Below, piece after piece: positions 1 to 8,445 of a stretch of DNA of 64,000 nucleotides. Position numbers and translations under genes: made by a program. The notes under the pieces are model-generated. The model saw nothing but the letters and a program-made list of their open reading frames with translations, did no database searches and was not told the origin of the DNA. Source of the DNA: Marmoricola sp. URHB0036 (lineage in GTDB: Bacteria > Actinomycetota > Actinomycetes > Propionibacteriales > Nocardioidaceae); contig NZ_AUEP01000013.1 in NCBI RefSeq assembly GCF_000426045.1, forward strand, positions 62,001 through 126,000, read 5' to 3'. How positions within the stretch are numbered: the stretch's first letter is position 1; every line of letters starts with the position of its first letter.

Positions 1-356
1 TGGGCATCTCGGCCCAGCAGCAAGCTGCCCGCTCGTCCAGCGACGGCGAGCATCGCGCTCTTGACCGAGAGCGAGCTTCCGCAGGTGGTGAAGAAGGCGT
101 GCTCGGCGCCCACGGCCTTTGCCATCAACGCTTCTGCTCGGGCGAGGACCTGTCCGCGCCCGGCCCGGTCGTCGAGCTCACCGTTGGCGAGGTAGTCGTG
201 GGAGAACACGTCGGCGCCCACCGCCTGCAGGACCCGCTCGTCGGCGCCCTTGCCCTGTCGGTGACCTGGCGGTGCGAAGCTCACGTGCGGACTCTGGTCG
301 TGCTCGCGCAGCGCCTCGAGGACGGGCGCCTGCTCCTGGCGGTCGTCAGCAGTCAT
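1..356 (-). CDS. Orn/Lys/Arg decarboxylase, N-terminal part (cut by window edge)
   Basis: The minus-strand frame is open from the ATG at 356 to the window edge, giving 118 residues. Near residue 30 it has the PPGHRQGKG segment and further on TTCGSSLSVKSAML. Both are hallmarks of the PLP-dependent ornithine/lysine/arginine decarboxylase family (fold type I), where they lie in the N-terminal and early PLP domains. The enzyme would decarboxylate a basic amino acid to a polyamine precursor in the cytoplasm. Substrate cannot be told from this fragment. The PLP lysine lies beyond the window. Confidence 0.85.
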   Translation of the reverse strand, partial: MTADDRQEQAPVLEALREHDQSPHVSFAPPGHRQGKGADERVLQAVGADVFSHDYLANGELDDRAGRGQVLARAEALMAKAVGAEHAFFTTCGSSLSVKSAMLAVAGRAGSLLLGRDA

Positions 357-423
357 GGACCGATCCTGCCCGCTGACGGGCGTCGAGTCAGCCTGGCCTG
401 TGGTTCGCGGCCTGTCGCCCGGC

Positions 424-1239
424 TCAGTTGCCGGATCCCGGCTCGGCCATGCTGCGGTGCATCGCGGCCTTGAGCTTGTCGGGCATGACCTTGCTGGCCA
501 CGTCCTGGACGCGCGTCTTCAGGCCGCCGCCGGTCACGCGCGGCTTGCCTGCCAGGAGGGCCTCGACACCCTGTTCGGCAACGGTGGCCGGGTCGTCCTT
601 GCTGGCCTGGCCGATCTTGGTGTCCAGCATCCCGGCGCGCTCGAAGAACTCGGTCTCGGTCGGCCCGGGCATCAGCGAGGTGATCGTGACCGCACTGTCC
701 TTCAGCTCGTTCTGGAGGGCCTGGGCGAAGGACTGCACGAACGACTTCGAGGCGTTGTAGACGGCCTGGAACGCGCCGGGCATCTCCGAGGCGATCGAGG
801 ACGTGAACAGCACGCGACCCGAGTCGTTCGCGACCATGTCGCGCAGCACCAGCTTGGCGAGGCGGACGGTGGCGGTGACGTTGAGGTCGATGATCGACTG
901 CTCGTCGGCGAGGTCGGTCTCGACGAACGAGCCGCCCTTGCCGACACCGGCGTTCAGGGCCATCACGTCGAGGGGACGACCGTCCTCCTTGATGGCGGCG
1001 TACAGCTGGTCGACGCCGCTGGGATCACGCAGGTCGGCCCGGACGGTGCGTGCCTGCGCGCCCTCGGCACTGACCTGGTCGGCAGCGCTCTCGAGCGCGT
1101 CGTCCTCGGCATTGATGATCAGGTCGTAGCCACGTCTGGCCAGCGCGAGCGCCAGGTGCAGACCGATGCCGCTGGAAGCCCCGGTCACGGCAGCCAGGGG
1201 ACGGGCGGACGAGCCGGAGGCAGTGCGTTCTTCGCTCAT
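424..1239 (-). CDS. Short-chain dehydrogenase/reductase (SDR)
   Basis: A 271-aa classical SDR. The nucleotide-binding motif TGASSGIG is at residues 19-26, NAGVG near 95, and the catalytic Ser about 146 with YNASK at 160-164. The family reduces or oxidises carbonyl/hydroxyl groups with NAD(P)H; substrate is unknown. I start at the ATG at 1239, whose ATGA overlaps the stop of the upstream glycosyltransferase. A start at 1272 is possible but would extend the N-terminus with non-SDR residues. A GTAT-N15-GGGTAC promoter lies 10 bases upstream inside the glycosyltransferase gene, so it may also be transcribed alone under stress. Confidence 0.9.
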   Translation of the reverse strand: MSEERTASGSSARPLAAVTGASSGIGLHLALALARRGYDLIINAEDDALESAADQVSAEGAQARTVRADLRDPSGVDQLYAAIKEDGRPLDVMALNAGVGKGGSFVETDLADEQSIIDLNVTATVRLAKLVLRDMVANDSGRVLFTSSIASEMPGAFQAVYNASKSFVQSFAQALQNELKDSAVTITSLMPGPTETEFFERAGMLDTKIGQASKDDPATVAEQGVEALLAGKPRVTGGGLKTRVQDVASKVMPDKLKAAMHRSMAEPGSGN

Positions 1240-2084
1240 GAGGAGCCCGGTACCCGCGTTCGCGACGGGCATACGCGCGTCCAGCCATCAGCGGTATGAC
1301 GCAGGAGACCGAGCCGCTCGAACTCCTCGAGCCACCCAGTCATCGGCCACCGTCCCCAACGAGCATGGAACAGCGTCGCGTTGCGGACGATGTCGTCGAG
1401 GTGGTCGACCGGCGGGTCCTGCACCGGATGGTGCTGGTGGTAGGCGCGGGCCGAGCCGACCCAGGCGAAGTCGAGGCCTCGCTGGGCCGCCTGCTGGGCG
1501 AAGTCGGTGTCCTCCCCGCCATAGCCGGTGTAGTCCTCGCAGAATCCACCGCTTCTCTGCCAGGCGTCCCGGTGGAGGGCGAACGAGAGTGACCAGAACA
1601 GGTCCGGATCGGTCTGGCGTACGACGTGACCCGGGTCCGGGGCTGGACGCGCGGGGTGGGGCTCGTCGTACGACCACGGGCGGGTCAGCTCCTTCTCGGA
1701 GAGGCCCGCGGGCAGGTAGCTCACCGGACCTGACCAGATCGTCCCGGGAGCATCCGTGACGGCGACGTCGTAGGCCGCCACCAGCTCGGGTCCGGCCAGA
1801 CAGTCGACGTCGAGGAACACCAGGGTGCGGGCGCCGGACTCCCACGCCGTTCGAGCCCCGACATTGCGGGCCCGCGCGAGCGGCAACGGCCCGGACCGGT
1901 CGACGCGGGCGATGGTCGGCGTCAGTCCGTGGGCCGGCCCCCAGGTCGCGACCACGTCGTCGTCGATCGCCACCACGACGTAGAGGTCGGGGACCCGGGT
2001 GCCGACCGCCAATGACCGGTGCTGGCGTCGCAGGTGGTCGTGACGCTCGTGGGCCAGGGTGATGACCGCGACCGGTGCCATCAC
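1236..2084 (-). CDS. Glycosyltransferase family 2-like protein
   Basis: A 282-aa cytoplasmic GT-A glycosyltransferase. It opens with a Rossmann strand (VAVITLAHERHD), has a DxD metal/nucleotide-sugar site in FLDVDCLAG, and a C-terminal GGFCEDYTGYGGEDTDFA-type acceptor segment like that of polymerising galactosyl/chondroitin-type GT2 enzymes. It sits in a minus-strand operon of four glycosyltransferases with overlapping starts and stops. The start may be GTG at 2084, overlapping the preceding stop as GTGA, or the next ATG at 2081. Sugar and acceptor are unknown; a cell-surface glycolipid or polysaccharide role is inferred from context. Confidence 0.85.
   Translation of the reverse strand: MMAPVAVITLAHERHDHLRRQHRSLAVGTRVPDLYVVVAIDDDVVATWGPAHGLTPTIARVDRSGPLPLARARNVGARTAWESGARTLVFLDVDCLAGPELVAAYDVAVTDAPGTIWSGPVSYLPAGLSEKELTRPWSYDEPHPARPAPDPGHVVRQTDPDLFWSLSFALHRDAWQRSGGFCEDYTGYGGEDTDFAQQAAQRGLDFAWVGSARAYHQHHPVQDPPVDHLDDIVRNATLFHARWGRWPMTGWLEEFERLGLLRHTADGWTRVCPSRTRVPGSS
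1250..1274 (-). promoter_or_regulatory. Sigma-B/F-like promoter for the SDR gene
   Basis: Minus strand GTAT (1274-1271), 15-base spacer, GGGTAC (1255-1250). The -10 element ends 10 bases before the ATG at 1239, so the transcript would have almost no leader. It lies inside the end of the upstream gene. It matches the GNNT-N14-16-GGGTAY stress promoter consensus described for Streptomyces sigma-B. Confidence 0.55.
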
Positions 2085-3091
2085 GCGTGCCGCAGGGTCT
2101 CGGGGAGCAGGTGCTCGGCGACCACCTGGGCGAACCGCTGGGCGGCCCGCCCGTCACACCACCGGGCCCATCCCATGCCGTCCAACTCGGCGGCGCGGTC
2201 CAGCACCTCGGTCCAGCCGCGCTCGGCGAACCGGGGCAGCACCACCGCCGGCCAAGGGCCGTCGGCCAGGGCGGCGGCCGTGGTCACCTGCTCGCGATGC
2301 GGGCGGGCGGCGGGGACGACGACGGCCGGACGACGGCAGGCTGCGACGTCGGCCAGCGCACCCATACCCGCGTGCGTCACGACCACGTCCGCGTTCAGGA
2401 GGTGCTGGTGCAGGTCGTCGGTCCAACCAGCCTCGCCGCCGAGGACGGTCCAGGTCCAGCCCGGACTCACTGCCTCCAGCTCGGCGGCATCCAGGCGGGT
2501 CAACGGTTCGCCGCCGAGGCCCTGCAGGAGTACGACGTGACGCCTGTCGCTCCTCGGCGGACGCTGCTGCTCCGACAGCACCGGGAGCCGGGACACCGCG
2601 CCCACCGGGACGACGCGGCGAGCGACGTCCTGGGGAAGAGCCGGTGTCATGCCGGTCGCCTCCGCCGGCCACATGGCAACCAGGGCACTCGACGCCCGAT
2701 AGCCCAGCAGGTGCGTGGGGTCGGTACGCCGGCCGGGCAGCACCACCGACACGACGGGGAGACCGTGCAGCCGTGCCAGCAGCGCGACCTCGACCGAGAC
2801 GTCGACCACGAGCCCACGGGGTCCGGTGCTCTCGATCCACTCCGAGATCGCGGCGGACCTGGACCGGAGACCCGGGTCACCCAGCGGCACCCAGTGCAGC
2901 TGGTCGCCGGCTGTGACGTCGTGGCGTGGTTCGGTGGTGTCGTCCCGTGGCAGCTCGACCCACGGGCCGCGCCACGTCGAGGGCCGTGCCAGCGAGGACA
3001 GCCCGGTCACGGGTTCATCGAGGGCGGCGGCCAGCGCCTGGGCGTGATGGAGGTGGCCACGTCCCTGGTGGTGGACGTAGTAGCCGATCAC
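2081..3091 (-). CDS. MurG/MGT-like glycosyltransferase
   Basis: A 336-aa GT-B type enzyme. It begins VIGYYVHHQGRGHLHHA, the N-terminal strand plus GxGH loop of UDP-sugar glycosyltransferases of the MurG/macrolide GT group. Near residue 250 it has VTHAGMGAL followed by RRPAVVVPAARPHREQ, the C-terminal nucleotide-sugar site. I start at GTG 3091 because that GTGA overlaps the stop of the upstream GT4 gene; the open frame continues further upstream only as low-complexity Arg/Pro sequence read across that gene. Third gene in the coupled glycosyltransferase operon. Acceptor unknown. Confidence 0.85.
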   Translation of the reverse strand: MIGYYVHHQGRGHLHHAQALAAALDEPVTGLSSLARPSTWRGPWVELPRDDTTEPRHDVTAGDQLHWVPLGDPGLRSRSAAISEWIESTGPRGLVVDVSVEVALLARLHGLPVVSVVLPGRRTDPTHLLGYRASSALVAMWPAEATGMTPALPQDVARRVVPVGAVSRLPVLSEQQRPPRSDRRHVVLLQGLGGEPLTRLDAAELEAVSPGWTWTVLGGEAGWTDDLHQHLLNADVVVTHAGMGALADVAACRRPAVVVPAARPHREQVTTAAALADGPWPAVVLPRFAERGWTEVLDRAAELDGMGWARWCDGRAAQRFAQVVAEHLLPETLRHA

Positions 3092-4167
3092 GCGGCCTCG
3101 TCCTCGTGGGTCATCTCGGCGTACACCGCCTCGTAGCGGTCGACCATCCGGTCGAGGGAGAAGTGCGAGACCGCTCGGCGACGAGCAGCCGCGCGGTCCA
3201 GGGCCCCGGCGCGACGCATCGCCTGGGCCAGGGCTGCGAGGTCGCCGGCAGGGGCGAGGACGCCTGTGCGCTGGTCGAGGATCTCCGAGAGTGCACCGCG
3301 GTCGTAGGCCGCCACCGGCGTCCCGCACGCCAACGCCTCGGCGGCCACCAGTCCGAACGGCTCCTCCCAGTGCGGAGTCACCACCACGACCGAGGCGTTG
3401 CGCACGGCGGCCCGCAGCCCCTCGCCCTCGAGGTGGCCGAGGTAGCGCGCCGACGGGCCGAGCAGTGGTTGCACCTGTTCGGCGAAGTAGTCCTCGTCGT
3501 GCACGGGACCAGCGACGTCGAGGTCCAGCCCGGCAGCGCGGGCAGCGAGCAACGCCTCGTGCGGGGCCTTCTCGGGGACGATGCGGCCGGTCCACAGCGC
3601 TGGTCCGCCACCGGATCCCGGGACCCATCGGTCGACGTCGACGCCGTTGTGGATGGTGACCGAGGAGACCACGTGTCGCCAGGCGCGCGAGACCGCGTGG
3701 CTGACCGCGATGAAGCGAGAGCCGCGCGCGGCCAGGCCCACCGCCGACTCCAGCCATGGCACCGGAGGCGTGTGCAGGACCGTGACCATGGGGGTCTCCA
3801 GCAGCGGGCTCATCGCCACCGGAAGGTGGTGGAGGCTGTTGTTGTGGATCACGTCGAAGGATCCGTGCTCGCCCCGGGTCAGCCCCAGCATGAGGTCGAG
3901 GTAGGCGTGGTGCTCCTGCATCCACACCTCGGGCGGACTGCCGACGTCTGCCCTGGCAGCGGGACTGCTGGTGAAGACTGCGGCCGGCACCAGCACCGCG
4001 CCGAGCTCGGGGTCGCTTCCGGCTGCCGCGAACACACTCACCTGGTGGCCGCGCCGGATCAGCCGCGAGGCGAGGGCGTGGGTGTGCGCCTCGAGCCCTC
4101 CCATGAAGGGTTCGCCGACCGGGAACCGTGAGGACGCGATCAGGCAGATGCGCATCGGGCCGGTCAT
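3088..4167 (-). CDS. Glycosyltransferase family 4
   Basis: A 359-aa GT-B glycosyltransferase. The N-terminus (MRICLIASSRFPVGEPFMGGLEA) carries the GGLE/GG loop of GT4 retaining enzymes. TGRIVPEKAPHEAL near residue 195 begins the C-terminal domain, and EEPFGLVAAEALACGTPV is the E-x7-E nucleotide-sugar motif. The start ATG at 4167 overlaps the upstream stop (ATGA). Within the operon it is flanked by two other glycosyltransferases. Substrate is not predictable from sequence alone. Confidence 0.9.
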   Translation of the reverse strand: MTGPMRICLIASSRFPVGEPFMGGLEAHTHALASRLIRRGHQVSVFAAAGSDPELGAVLVPAAVFTSSPAARADVGSPPEVWMQEHHAYLDLMLGLTRGEHGSFDVIHNNSLHHLPVAMSPLLETPMVTVLHTPPVPWLESAVGLAARGSRFIAVSHAVSRAWRHVVSSVTIHNGVDVDRWVPGSGGGPALWTGRIVPEKAPHEALLAARAAGLDLDVAGPVHDEDYFAEQVQPLLGPSARYLGHLEGEGLRAAVRNASVVVVTPHWEEPFGLVAAEALACGTPVAAYDRGALSEILDQRTGVLAPAGDLAALAQAMRRAGALDRAAARRRAVSHFSLDRMVDRYEAVYAEMTHEDEAA

Positions 4168-5282
4168 GGCGCTGCTCGATAGATGTCCCGGTGCGCCGTC
4201 GCCAGGTCGGAGCGCTGCTGGCGACGCCAGGGCACGGACAGGGGCGCAGGTCGTCCGCCGTCATGGGCATCGTGCACCGCGGCGCGCAGGGTCTCCGGGG
4301 ACCACCGCGACTCGTCGAGGACGTAGTTGTGCACGGGGCCCTGGTCGGCGTAGTAGCCGCAGGTGGGTGCGACCACGGCAGTACCGAGGTCGCGGCAGCC
4401 CTCGAGCCAGCCGGAGTGGGTGCCGAACCGGTACGGCAGCACCGAGACGTCCAGTGACGCGAGGTAGTCCCAGAGCTCGCTGTCGCTCATGAAGTCATGG
4501 ACGTGCAGCTCCAGCTTTCCTTCCGCCTCGGCCTCGCGCAGGTAGCCGGCGAGATCAGGATCGAACCGCAGCCCGGCCCGATCCAGCACGTCGGTGTGCC
4601 CGTTGACCTGCAGCACCGCACCGGGGATCTCCGCCACGGCACGGACGAGCGTCGGCAGGATGGTGGCGGGAGCCATGCTGGCTCGCAGGCTCTTCAGGTG
4701 GAGCCCCACCCGGAATGGTCCGTCTGCTCGTCGGGCGCTCAATGCCCGGCGGGCCAGGTCGTCCAGCTCGACGACGTGGGGATGGGCCAGCACGAGCGGG
4801 CGCCGGCCCCACCGGGTCTCGATCTCGTCGGCCGCTCCGCTGGTCAGGGTGATGACCTCGTCGGCTGCGCGCACCAGGACGTCCAGCTGTGCGTCGTGCA
4901 GGTCGCGCGTGGCGTGGTGCGGGTTGCGCAGGTCGTGCGCGGTGTAGACGAAGCGGCGGCCGGTCCGGTGGACGGCGTCGACGACAGCGCTCAGGTCACT
5001 CGGGTCCCAAGCGTCGAACCCGAACTGGACGTGGAAGACGTCGAAGTCGTGCTGCTCCACCCAGGCCGGGTCGAGCATGACCGGCGGCCACCAGCGTTGC
5101 TCAGCGGATCGAGTGGGGGAGTCCGGGTCGGGATCGCGCAGGCGGCGTACGCCGTCGTCGGTCTCGGCGGCGATGTGCCGCACGTAGACGTGGTCGGCGG
5201 GGACCGAGGCGACCACGGTCTCGTCCTCGAGCATCCGGGCCGGGCGCCTGCTCGACAGATCGGTCGATTTCTCAGCGGTCAC
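4164..5282 (-). CDS. GT-B glycosyltransferase (GT4-like), first gene of the cluster
   Basis: A 372-aa protein with FDVFHVQFGFDA, FVYTAHDLRNPHH and EVITLTSGAADEI in the N-terminal domain and VSVLPYRFGTHSGWLEGCRDLGTAVV as the C-terminal donor site. The canonical first strand is short, and the first 16 residues look unstructured, so M17 (about 5234) is an alternative start. GTG 5282 has an AGGA upstream. It heads the four-gene minus-strand operon. GGGTAC at 5331-5326 upstream is a possible stress -10 element, without a good -35. Confidence 0.8.
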   Translation of the reverse strand: MTAEKSTDLSSRRPARMLEDETVVASVPADHVYVRHIAAETDDGVRRLRDPDPDSPTRSAEQRWWPPVMLDPAWVEQHDFDVFHVQFGFDAWDPSDLSAVVDAVHRTGRRFVYTAHDLRNPHHATRDLHDAQLDVLVRAADEVITLTSGAADEIETRWGRRPLVLAHPHVVELDDLARRALSARRADGPFRVGLHLKSLRASMAPATILPTLVRAVAEIPGAVLQVNGHTDVLDRAGLRFDPDLAGYLREAEAEGKLELHVHDFMSDSELWDYLASLDVSVLPYRFGTHSGWLEGCRDLGTAVVAPTCGYYADQGPVHNYVLDESRWSPETLRAAVHDAHDGGRPAPLSVPWRRQQRSDLATAHRDIYRAAP

Positions 5283-5316
5283 CGCACGTCCTGCGGAGGT
5301 AGAAGGGGGCGGGCAT
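5272..5316 (-). CDS. Possible 14-codon leader ORF before the glycosyltransferase operon
   Basis: An ATG 9 bases after a GGGTAC element (5331-5326) opens a 14-residue frame (MPAPFYLRRTCGDR) whose TGA lies 11 bases into the glycosyltransferase gene, in another frame. Position and overlap would allow translational coupling to the GTG at 5282. No homologues can be judged and the frame may be accidental. Confidence 0.2.
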   Translation of the reverse strand: MPAPFYLRRTCGDR

Positions 5317-5374
5317 GGACCCGCCGTACCCGTCTCGGTCGGCGACTATCGCCCGTCGTGCTGGGAGATTCCCT

Positions 5375-6361
5375 TCATCCAACGACGCGGTCGGGTGGGT
5401 CGGACACTGCGCCGACGCGGACCCGAACCAGCCGCACGAGCTCCGCACGGGTGCGGCTCCCCTCCGGGATGGCGCGGGTCATCCACACGTGGAACATCGA
5501 GGTGCTCTCGTGGACGTGCAGGGACGTGCGGGACGGCTCGAGTCGACGGGCGAAGCGATCCACCGCCGGCCGGAGGATGTCGTGGTCCCCGATGAAGACA
5601 TCGAGCGGAGGCAGGCCCTCGGGGTCGGCATTGACCGGGCTGACCAGAGGGTCGGCCGGGTCCCGGATCCCCGCCCACCAGCGCCCCGCTGCCCGCAGGC
5701 CTGACTCGGCGAGCATGGGATCGGTGGGCTCGAGCTCGATGACTCGGTCGTCGGCGAGGGTGGCGTCCAGCCAGGGCGAGAGGGCGATGATGCCGACGAG
5801 CCGCCGGCGCAGCTCCCGTCCGCCGCATCGACCCATGGACAGCACGAGTGCGCCGCCGGCGGAGTCACCCATCAGCACGGTCGGCAGGGGCGGACCACTC
5901 GCCGCTGTCGCGGCCTCGACGTCGAGCAGCACCGGCAGGACGTCGTCGACGGTCGCGTCGGGTGCCAGCGGGTAGGCAGGGACGACGACCTCGGCCGGGA
6001 CCCGGGCGAGTGCCGTGACCAGGCGCCAGTAGTCCCGGGTCAGCGGGTGGATGTAACCGCCGCCGTGGACGTACACGACCCGCACTCGAGGGGCGCGGTG
6101 CCGCGGCCGCACCTTCCAGACCCGGACCCCGTCGACCGTCTGGGTCGTGACGTGCCGTGTCGCTCGGGTCCAGCGCGTCGGGGGACGGTTGCCCTTCCGT
6201 TGCCGGTCCCTGGCGGTGCGCAGGGTGTGGCGCTCCCCCTCGAAGGCTCGCTTGTCCCGGTTGAGCTGCATCCCGCGCACGTAGAGCCGCGTCCAGATGG
6301 TCGGTGGCCTGTGATCCGTGGTCCAGGTCAACATCAGGTGCCACAGGGTACGACGACCCAT
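5375..6361 (-). CDS. Alpha/beta hydrolase, hormone-sensitive-lipase type
   Basis: About 328 aa. It has the oxyanion-hole motif HGGGY (VVYVHGGGYIHP), the nucleophile elbow GDSAGG, an acid residue in FIGDHDILRP and a late His in STSMFHVW, the order expected of family IV (HSL-like) esterases and lipases. It would hydrolyse carboxyl esters of short acyl chains. The start is uncertain: ATG 6361 (MGRRTLWH) or ATG 6334 (MLTWTTD); neither has a strong Shine-Dalgarno. The frame runs open upstream but over the divergent gene at 6497, so that part is rejected. Monocistronic, divergent from the 77-aa gene. Confidence 0.85.
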   Translation of the reverse strand: MGRRTLWHLMLTWTTDHRPPTIWTRLYVRGMQLNRDKRAFEGERHTLRTARDRQRKGNRPPTRWTRATRHVTTQTVDGVRVWKVRPRHRAPRVRVVYVHGGGYIHPLTRDYWRLVTALARVPAEVVVPAYPLAPDATVDDVLPVLLDVEAATAASGPPLPTVLMGDSAGGALVLSMGRCGGRELRRRLVGIIALSPWLDATLADDRVIELEPTDPMLAESGLRAAGRWWAGIRDPADPLVSPVNADPEGLPPLDVFIGDHDILRPAVDRFARRLEPSRTSLHVHESTSMFHVWMTRAIPEGSRTRAELVRLVRVRVGAVSDPPDRVVG

Positions 6362-6431
6362 CCACCGCGCGACACAGAGGCAGCCCCGACGGGTGCCCGA
6401 GCTCGTCCCCGAGAAAGAACCGTAGGCAGGC

Positions 6432-6456
6432 GAATCTGTCCGACGAGGGCGGGTAC
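6432..6456 (+). promoter_or_regulatory. Sigma-B/F-like promoter for the 77-aa gene
   Basis: GAAT (6432-6435), 15-base spacer, GGGTAC (6451-6456), followed by a leader of about 35 bases with a Shine-Dalgarno GAAAGGA before the ATG at 6497. Fits the GNNT-N15-GGGTAC pattern repeated in this window. Confidence 0.5.
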
Positions 6457-6496
6457 GGCGTCGGCGTCGGCGGACCGAGAGAAAGGATGCGCAGCG

Positions 6497-6730
6497 ATGA
6501 CCAGCACGACGGAAACCGGCGAGAAGACCGGCACGAAGGACAAGGACTACAACCTGATCTGGTTCACCGAGGCGTGCCTGAGCAACGCCCTGCGGCTGGA
6601 GTCCTACATCGAGGATGCCGATCGTGACGGCGACAACGACCTCGCGGAGTTCTTCCGCAAGGCGCAGGCCGACAGCCGCAAGGGTGCCGAGCAGGGCAAG
6701 GACCTGTTGCGGCAGCGCCTCGCGGGCTAG
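6497..6730 (+). CDS. Conserved small protein, 77 aa, acidic helical
   Basis: Starts at ATG 6497 with GAAAGGA about 8 bases upstream. After a short Thr/Glu/Lys-rich N-terminus, the rest reads as two amphipathic helices (YNLIWFTEACLSNALRLESY, then AEFFRKAQADSRKGAEQG). The length and the pattern of Glu, Tyr and Phe residues recall half of a rubrerythrin/ferritin-like bundle, but no full metal-binding set (ExxH pairs) is visible, so function is unknown. Preceded by a stress-type promoter and followed by a strong hairpin at 6792-6823, so probably a single-gene unit. Confidence 0.75.
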   Translation: MTSTTETGEKTGTKDKDYNLIWFTEACLSNALRLESYIEDADRDGDNDLAEFFRKAQADSRKGAEQGKDLLRQRLAG

Positions 6731-6791
6731 GACGCTCACGAGGCCGGGGCATGTCCGGGGCGCAAGTGGGTATTGCCGGAAGCGGCAACAA

Positions 6792-6823
6792 GTCCCGCCG
6801 CCTTCGCCACGACGCGGCGGGAC
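6792..6823 (+). terminator. 10-bp perfect hairpin after the 77-aa gene
   Basis: GTCCCGCCGC (6792-6801) pairs perfectly with GCGGCGGGAC (6814-6823) around a 12-base loop. A smaller 6-bp hairpin with a GAAG loop precedes it at 6773-6788. There is no U-tract, which is common for terminators in high-GC actinobacteria. Confidence 0.55.
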
Positions 6824-6948
6824 GGGCCCAGCGTCGGGGTGAGGGTGACCGCCACACCTGATCCCCGACTCCGGCCCCGGACGTCGAAAGAGGCGGGTCG
6901 GGGCCATCCACCGCGATAGGCGTTCCACGTCGTGGGTACCAGCGGGAG

Positions 6949-7452
6949 ATGGATCCCGAGATCACCCTCACCGTGGACGGCACCAGGCAGTCGGTGACGG
7001 TCGACACCAGGACCACCTTGCTCGATGCACTGAGGGAACGGCTCGGCATCACCGAGCCGAAGAAGGGCTGTGACCACGGCCAGTGCGGTTCGTGCACGGT
7101 GCTGCTGGACGGACGTCGCCAGCTGACTTGCCTGGCTCTCGCCGTCGCGCATGACGGTGCGGACGTCGTCACCGCCGGCGGCTTGGCGCGCGACGGCCTC
7201 CACCCCGTCCAACAGGCGTTCCTCGACCACGACGGTTATCAGTGCGGCTACTGCACGCCCGGCCAGGTGTGCTCGGCGGTGGGCATGATCGAGGAGGCAA
7301 AGAACGGCCACCCGAGCCATGTCAGCGAGGACCTCGAGGGCGGCGTCGACCTGACCGACGATGAGATCAGGGAACGGATGAGCGGCAATCTCTGTCGCTG
7401 CGGTGCCTATGCCGGGATCCTGGCTGCCGTACGGCAAGCGGCCCAGGCATGA
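6949..7452 (+). CDS. Aldehyde/xanthine oxidoreductase, [2Fe-2S] subunit (PaoA/YagT-like)
   Basis: A 167-aa small subunit. The N-terminal plant-type [2Fe-2S] domain has GCDHGQCGSCTVLLDG plus a fourth Cys (LTCLA), and the C-terminal [2Fe-2S] domain has QCGYCTPGQVC and NLCRCGAY. It passes electrons from the molybdenum centre to FAD. E. coli PaoA carries a Tat leader; here the protein starts directly at MDPEITLTV, so the enzyme should be cytoplasmic. GGGTAC (6934-6939) lies 9 bases before the ATG, without a matching -35. The downstream FAD subunit starts by ATGA overlap. Confidence 0.92.
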   Translation: MDPEITLTVDGTRQSVTVDTRTTLLDALRERLGITEPKKGCDHGQCGSCTVLLDGRRQLTCLALAVAHDGADVVTAGGLARDGLHPVQQAFLDHDGYQCGYCTPGQVCSAVGMIEEAKNGHPSHVSEDLEGGVDLTDDEIRERMSGNLCRCGAYAGILAAVRQAAQA

Positions 7453-8440
7453 AAACCGTGGAGTACCTGCGGGCACAGAGCGCCCAGGATGCCGTCGAGC
7501 TCGTGGCCGGCCACCCGAACTCGCGGTTCCTCGGGGGCGGCACCAATCTGGTCGATCATCTCAAGCTCGGGATCACCTCCCCGGAGGTGCTGGTCGACAT
7601 CAGCCGTCTTCTCCTGGACGAGATCACCGAGTACGACGACGCCCGTGGCACCGGGCTCTCTGCATCGGCGCCAACGTCCGCAACAGCGACCTCGCTGCCC
7701 ATCCGGTCGTCCGCTCGTCGTTCCCTCTCGTCGCCCGGGCGCTGCTGGCCGGTGCTTCCGGTCAGATCCGTAACCAGGCCACGACGGCCGGGAACCTGCT
7801 GCAGCGGACTCGCTGCGTCTACTTCCAGGACGTCACCGCCCCCTGCAACAAGCGAGACCCCGGTACCGGCTGCCCGGCCCGCGAGGGCTACGGCCGCTAC
7901 AACGCGGTCCTCGGGGCGAGCGATGCCTGTGTCACCACCCACCCCTCGGATCTCGCCGTCGCGCTCGCGACCCTCGAGCCCACGGTCGTCGTCCTGGGAC
8001 CCGGCGGCGAACGTCGAGTGCCGTACGCCGAGCTGCACCGGCTCCCGGGGGACGAGCCGGAGCGTGACACGACACTGGCTCCCGACGAGCTGATCCTCGA
8101 GCTCGAGCTTCCGTTCCTGCCTGCATCCGCACGATCGACGTACCGCAAGGTGCGCGACCGCGCGTCGTTCGCCTTCGCCCTGGTGTCGGTCGCGGCGGCG
8201 GTGCACCTCGAGGACGGTGTGGTCCGGGACCTGCGGATCGCGTGGGGAGGGGTCGCGCACAAGCCCTGGCGCGCTGAACGGGCCGAACGAGCCATGGTGG
8301 GCCGGCGGCTGGACGTCGAGTCCCTCGCCGCCGCCGTGGACGAGGAGCTGGAGGCCGCGACCGCGAGCGAGCAGAGCGCCTACAAGCTCGACCTGGTGCG
8401 CAACACCACCGTGCACACGCTGCTCGAGCTGGCTGGGTAG
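7449..8440 (+). pseudogene. FAD-binding subunit of PaoABC-type oxidoreductase (PaoB/YagS-like), frameshifted
   Basis: The N-terminal FAD domain (MKTVEYLRAQSAQDAVEL, FLGGGTNLVDHLKLG) reads from ATG 7449. Homology then jumps frame: from CIGANVRNSDLAAH onward the sequence continues in another frame to 8440. The break is at CTCTCT (7656-7661). Removing one CT restores ...GTGLCIGANVRNSD. The downstream part has the four cysteines (TRCVYF, APCNKR, GTGCPA, SDACVT) of the extra [4Fe-4S] cluster typical of PaoB rather than of ordinary xanthine dehydrogenases. As written, translation stops at 8093 after out-of-frame sequence. It could be a real mutation, strain-specific slippage or a sequencing error; the intact flanking genes favour the last two. 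Confidence 0.85.
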
Positions 8441-8445
8441 GGCCG

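Noticed and set aside
3092-4270. N-terminal extension of the MurG-like glycosyltransferase (open frame to 4270)
   Set aside because: This part is Arg/Pro/Gly-rich and lies over the intact GT4 gene in another frame; the GTG at 3091 gives the proper Rossmann start and a GTGA overlap.
6934-6939. GGGTAC before the PaoA-like gene as a full sigma-B promoter
   Set aside because: No GNNT at 14-16 bases upstream; the same holds for 5326-5331, 15967-15972, 30028-30033, 31217-31222 and 37680-37685. They are mentioned only as possible -10 elements.
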